DNA of 19,117 nucleotides, taken from contig NW_003121426.1 in NCBI RefSeq assembly GCF_000003605.2, positions 42,264-61,380 of the forward strand, in the 5' to 3' direction. Below, piece after piece: positions 18,771-19,117 of this stretch. The notes beneath the pieces were generated by a model, which searched no databases, was not told the DNA's origin, and saw nothing but the letters and a program-made list of their open reading frames with translations. Numbering within the stretch: the stretch's first letter is position 1; the number at the start of each line of letters is the position of its first letter. The stretch is from Saccoglossus kowalevskii. Lineage: Eukaryota > Hemichordata > Enteropneusta > Harrimaniidae. Both the position numbers and the translations under genes were made by a program.

Positions 18771-18831
18771 CAAAATAAATAAATACTAACCGAGACATAT
18801 CAATGTTTCTAATTGCTGCCCAAATAACAAA

Positions 18832-18902
<71 letters not shown>

Positions 18903-19117
18903 ATATAATCGAGACACGGATCTTGTGTTTCAAGCATTGGCCAAATAAATAAATAAATAAATAAACAATTTTATAAGCAAAAACAATTTCAAAAAAGAAT
19001 TGAGACCGGATCACTTGTTCTAATTATGAATAATTAAATAAATTCAAAAATTAAATATTGGTAAAAAATATCGAGACACAATAAATTGTTTTAAATAGTG
19101 GCTAAATAATAAGCAAA
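18771..19117. repeat. Compound satellite: GAGAC-headed monomers with (AAAT)n tails
   Basis: Monomers begin at 18791, 18910, 19001 and 19072, each with (C/T)GAGAC, then a TTGTTT- or TTTCTAAT-type middle, then TGG(C)CAAATAA and an AAAT tract of varying length. The longest tract, 18829-18905, is about 19 copies of AAAT. Spacing shrinks 119, 91, 71 bp as the AAAT tracts shorten. The array runs off the right edge. A 129-codon minus-strand open frame here is only this repeat read as poly-(IYLF). Confidence 0.85.

Noticed and set aside
18625-19014. 129-codon minus-strand frame rich in IYLF
   Set aside because: It is the (AAAT)n satellite read in frame.
1-19117. miR-10 gene, tRNA, rRNA or a second homeobox in the window
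   Set aside because: Looked for the mature miR-10 sequence on both strands, tRNA B-box-like motifs and a further WFQNRR; found none beyond Hox1.

Overview
This window is AT-rich, intron-containing animal DNA. It has one gene I can name with confidence: a single-intron anterior Hox gene of paralogy group 1 (Hox1/labial) on the + strand, coding 4562-5222 joined to 6317-6618 (320 residues). Exon 1 carries the conserved N-terminal start, a His-rich stretch and the PBC-binding hexapeptide. Exon 2 carries a complete homeodomain. The hexapeptide with its [10 protein letters not shown] tail looks more deuterostome than protostome, because annelid and mollusc Hox1 proteins usually carry a KWMQ-type motif. 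The lack of vertebrate features, the 1.1 kb intron and the CTGTAAAATAC-ended MITEs suggest an invertebrate deuterostome. Hemichordate or echinoderm is my best guess, but the species cannot be fixed from the sequence.

Layout. 1-2300: non-coding, with two related TA-flanked MITEs (547-670 and about 1793-1977). 2336-2786: a weak candidate for two in-frame exons of an unrecognised gene. 2800-4560: Hox1 5' flank, holding a hairpin, three evenly spaced nuclear-receptor half-sites with nearby PBX/HOX- and MEIS-like sites, and a proximal promoter with an NF-Y CCAAT box, a CACGTG E-box and a weak TATA-like box. 4562-6618: Hox1. 6619 to about 8215: probable 3' UTR of about 1.6 kb, ending at the first AATAAA after the stop (8193) with GT-rich sequence behind it. 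About 8220-19117: no recognisable gene; this is the 3' flank of Hox1. In an intact cluster it would be the outer, anterior edge beyond the last Hox gene. It holds a 126-bp minisatellite, a diverged repeat pair, a long near-palindrome, nuclear-receptor pair sites, and a GAGAC/(AAAT)n array running off the right edge.

Most interesting reading. The non-coding sequence seems to carry regulation known for Hox1 in chordates. A perfect DR5 retinoic-acid response element, AGGTCA-TCGGT-AGTTCA, lies 11.7 kb 3' of the stop (18284-18300). It is accompanied by perfect DR1, DR3 and IR1 nuclear-receptor sites elsewhere in the 3' flank. The 3' UTR holds a perfect 8-mer miR-10 site with extended supplementary complementarity (7130-7137) plus a second 7-mer (7820-7826). 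If confirmed, the pair implies retinoid-type input and miR-10 feedback on an invertebrate Hox1. All of this comes from reading by eye; no search was run.
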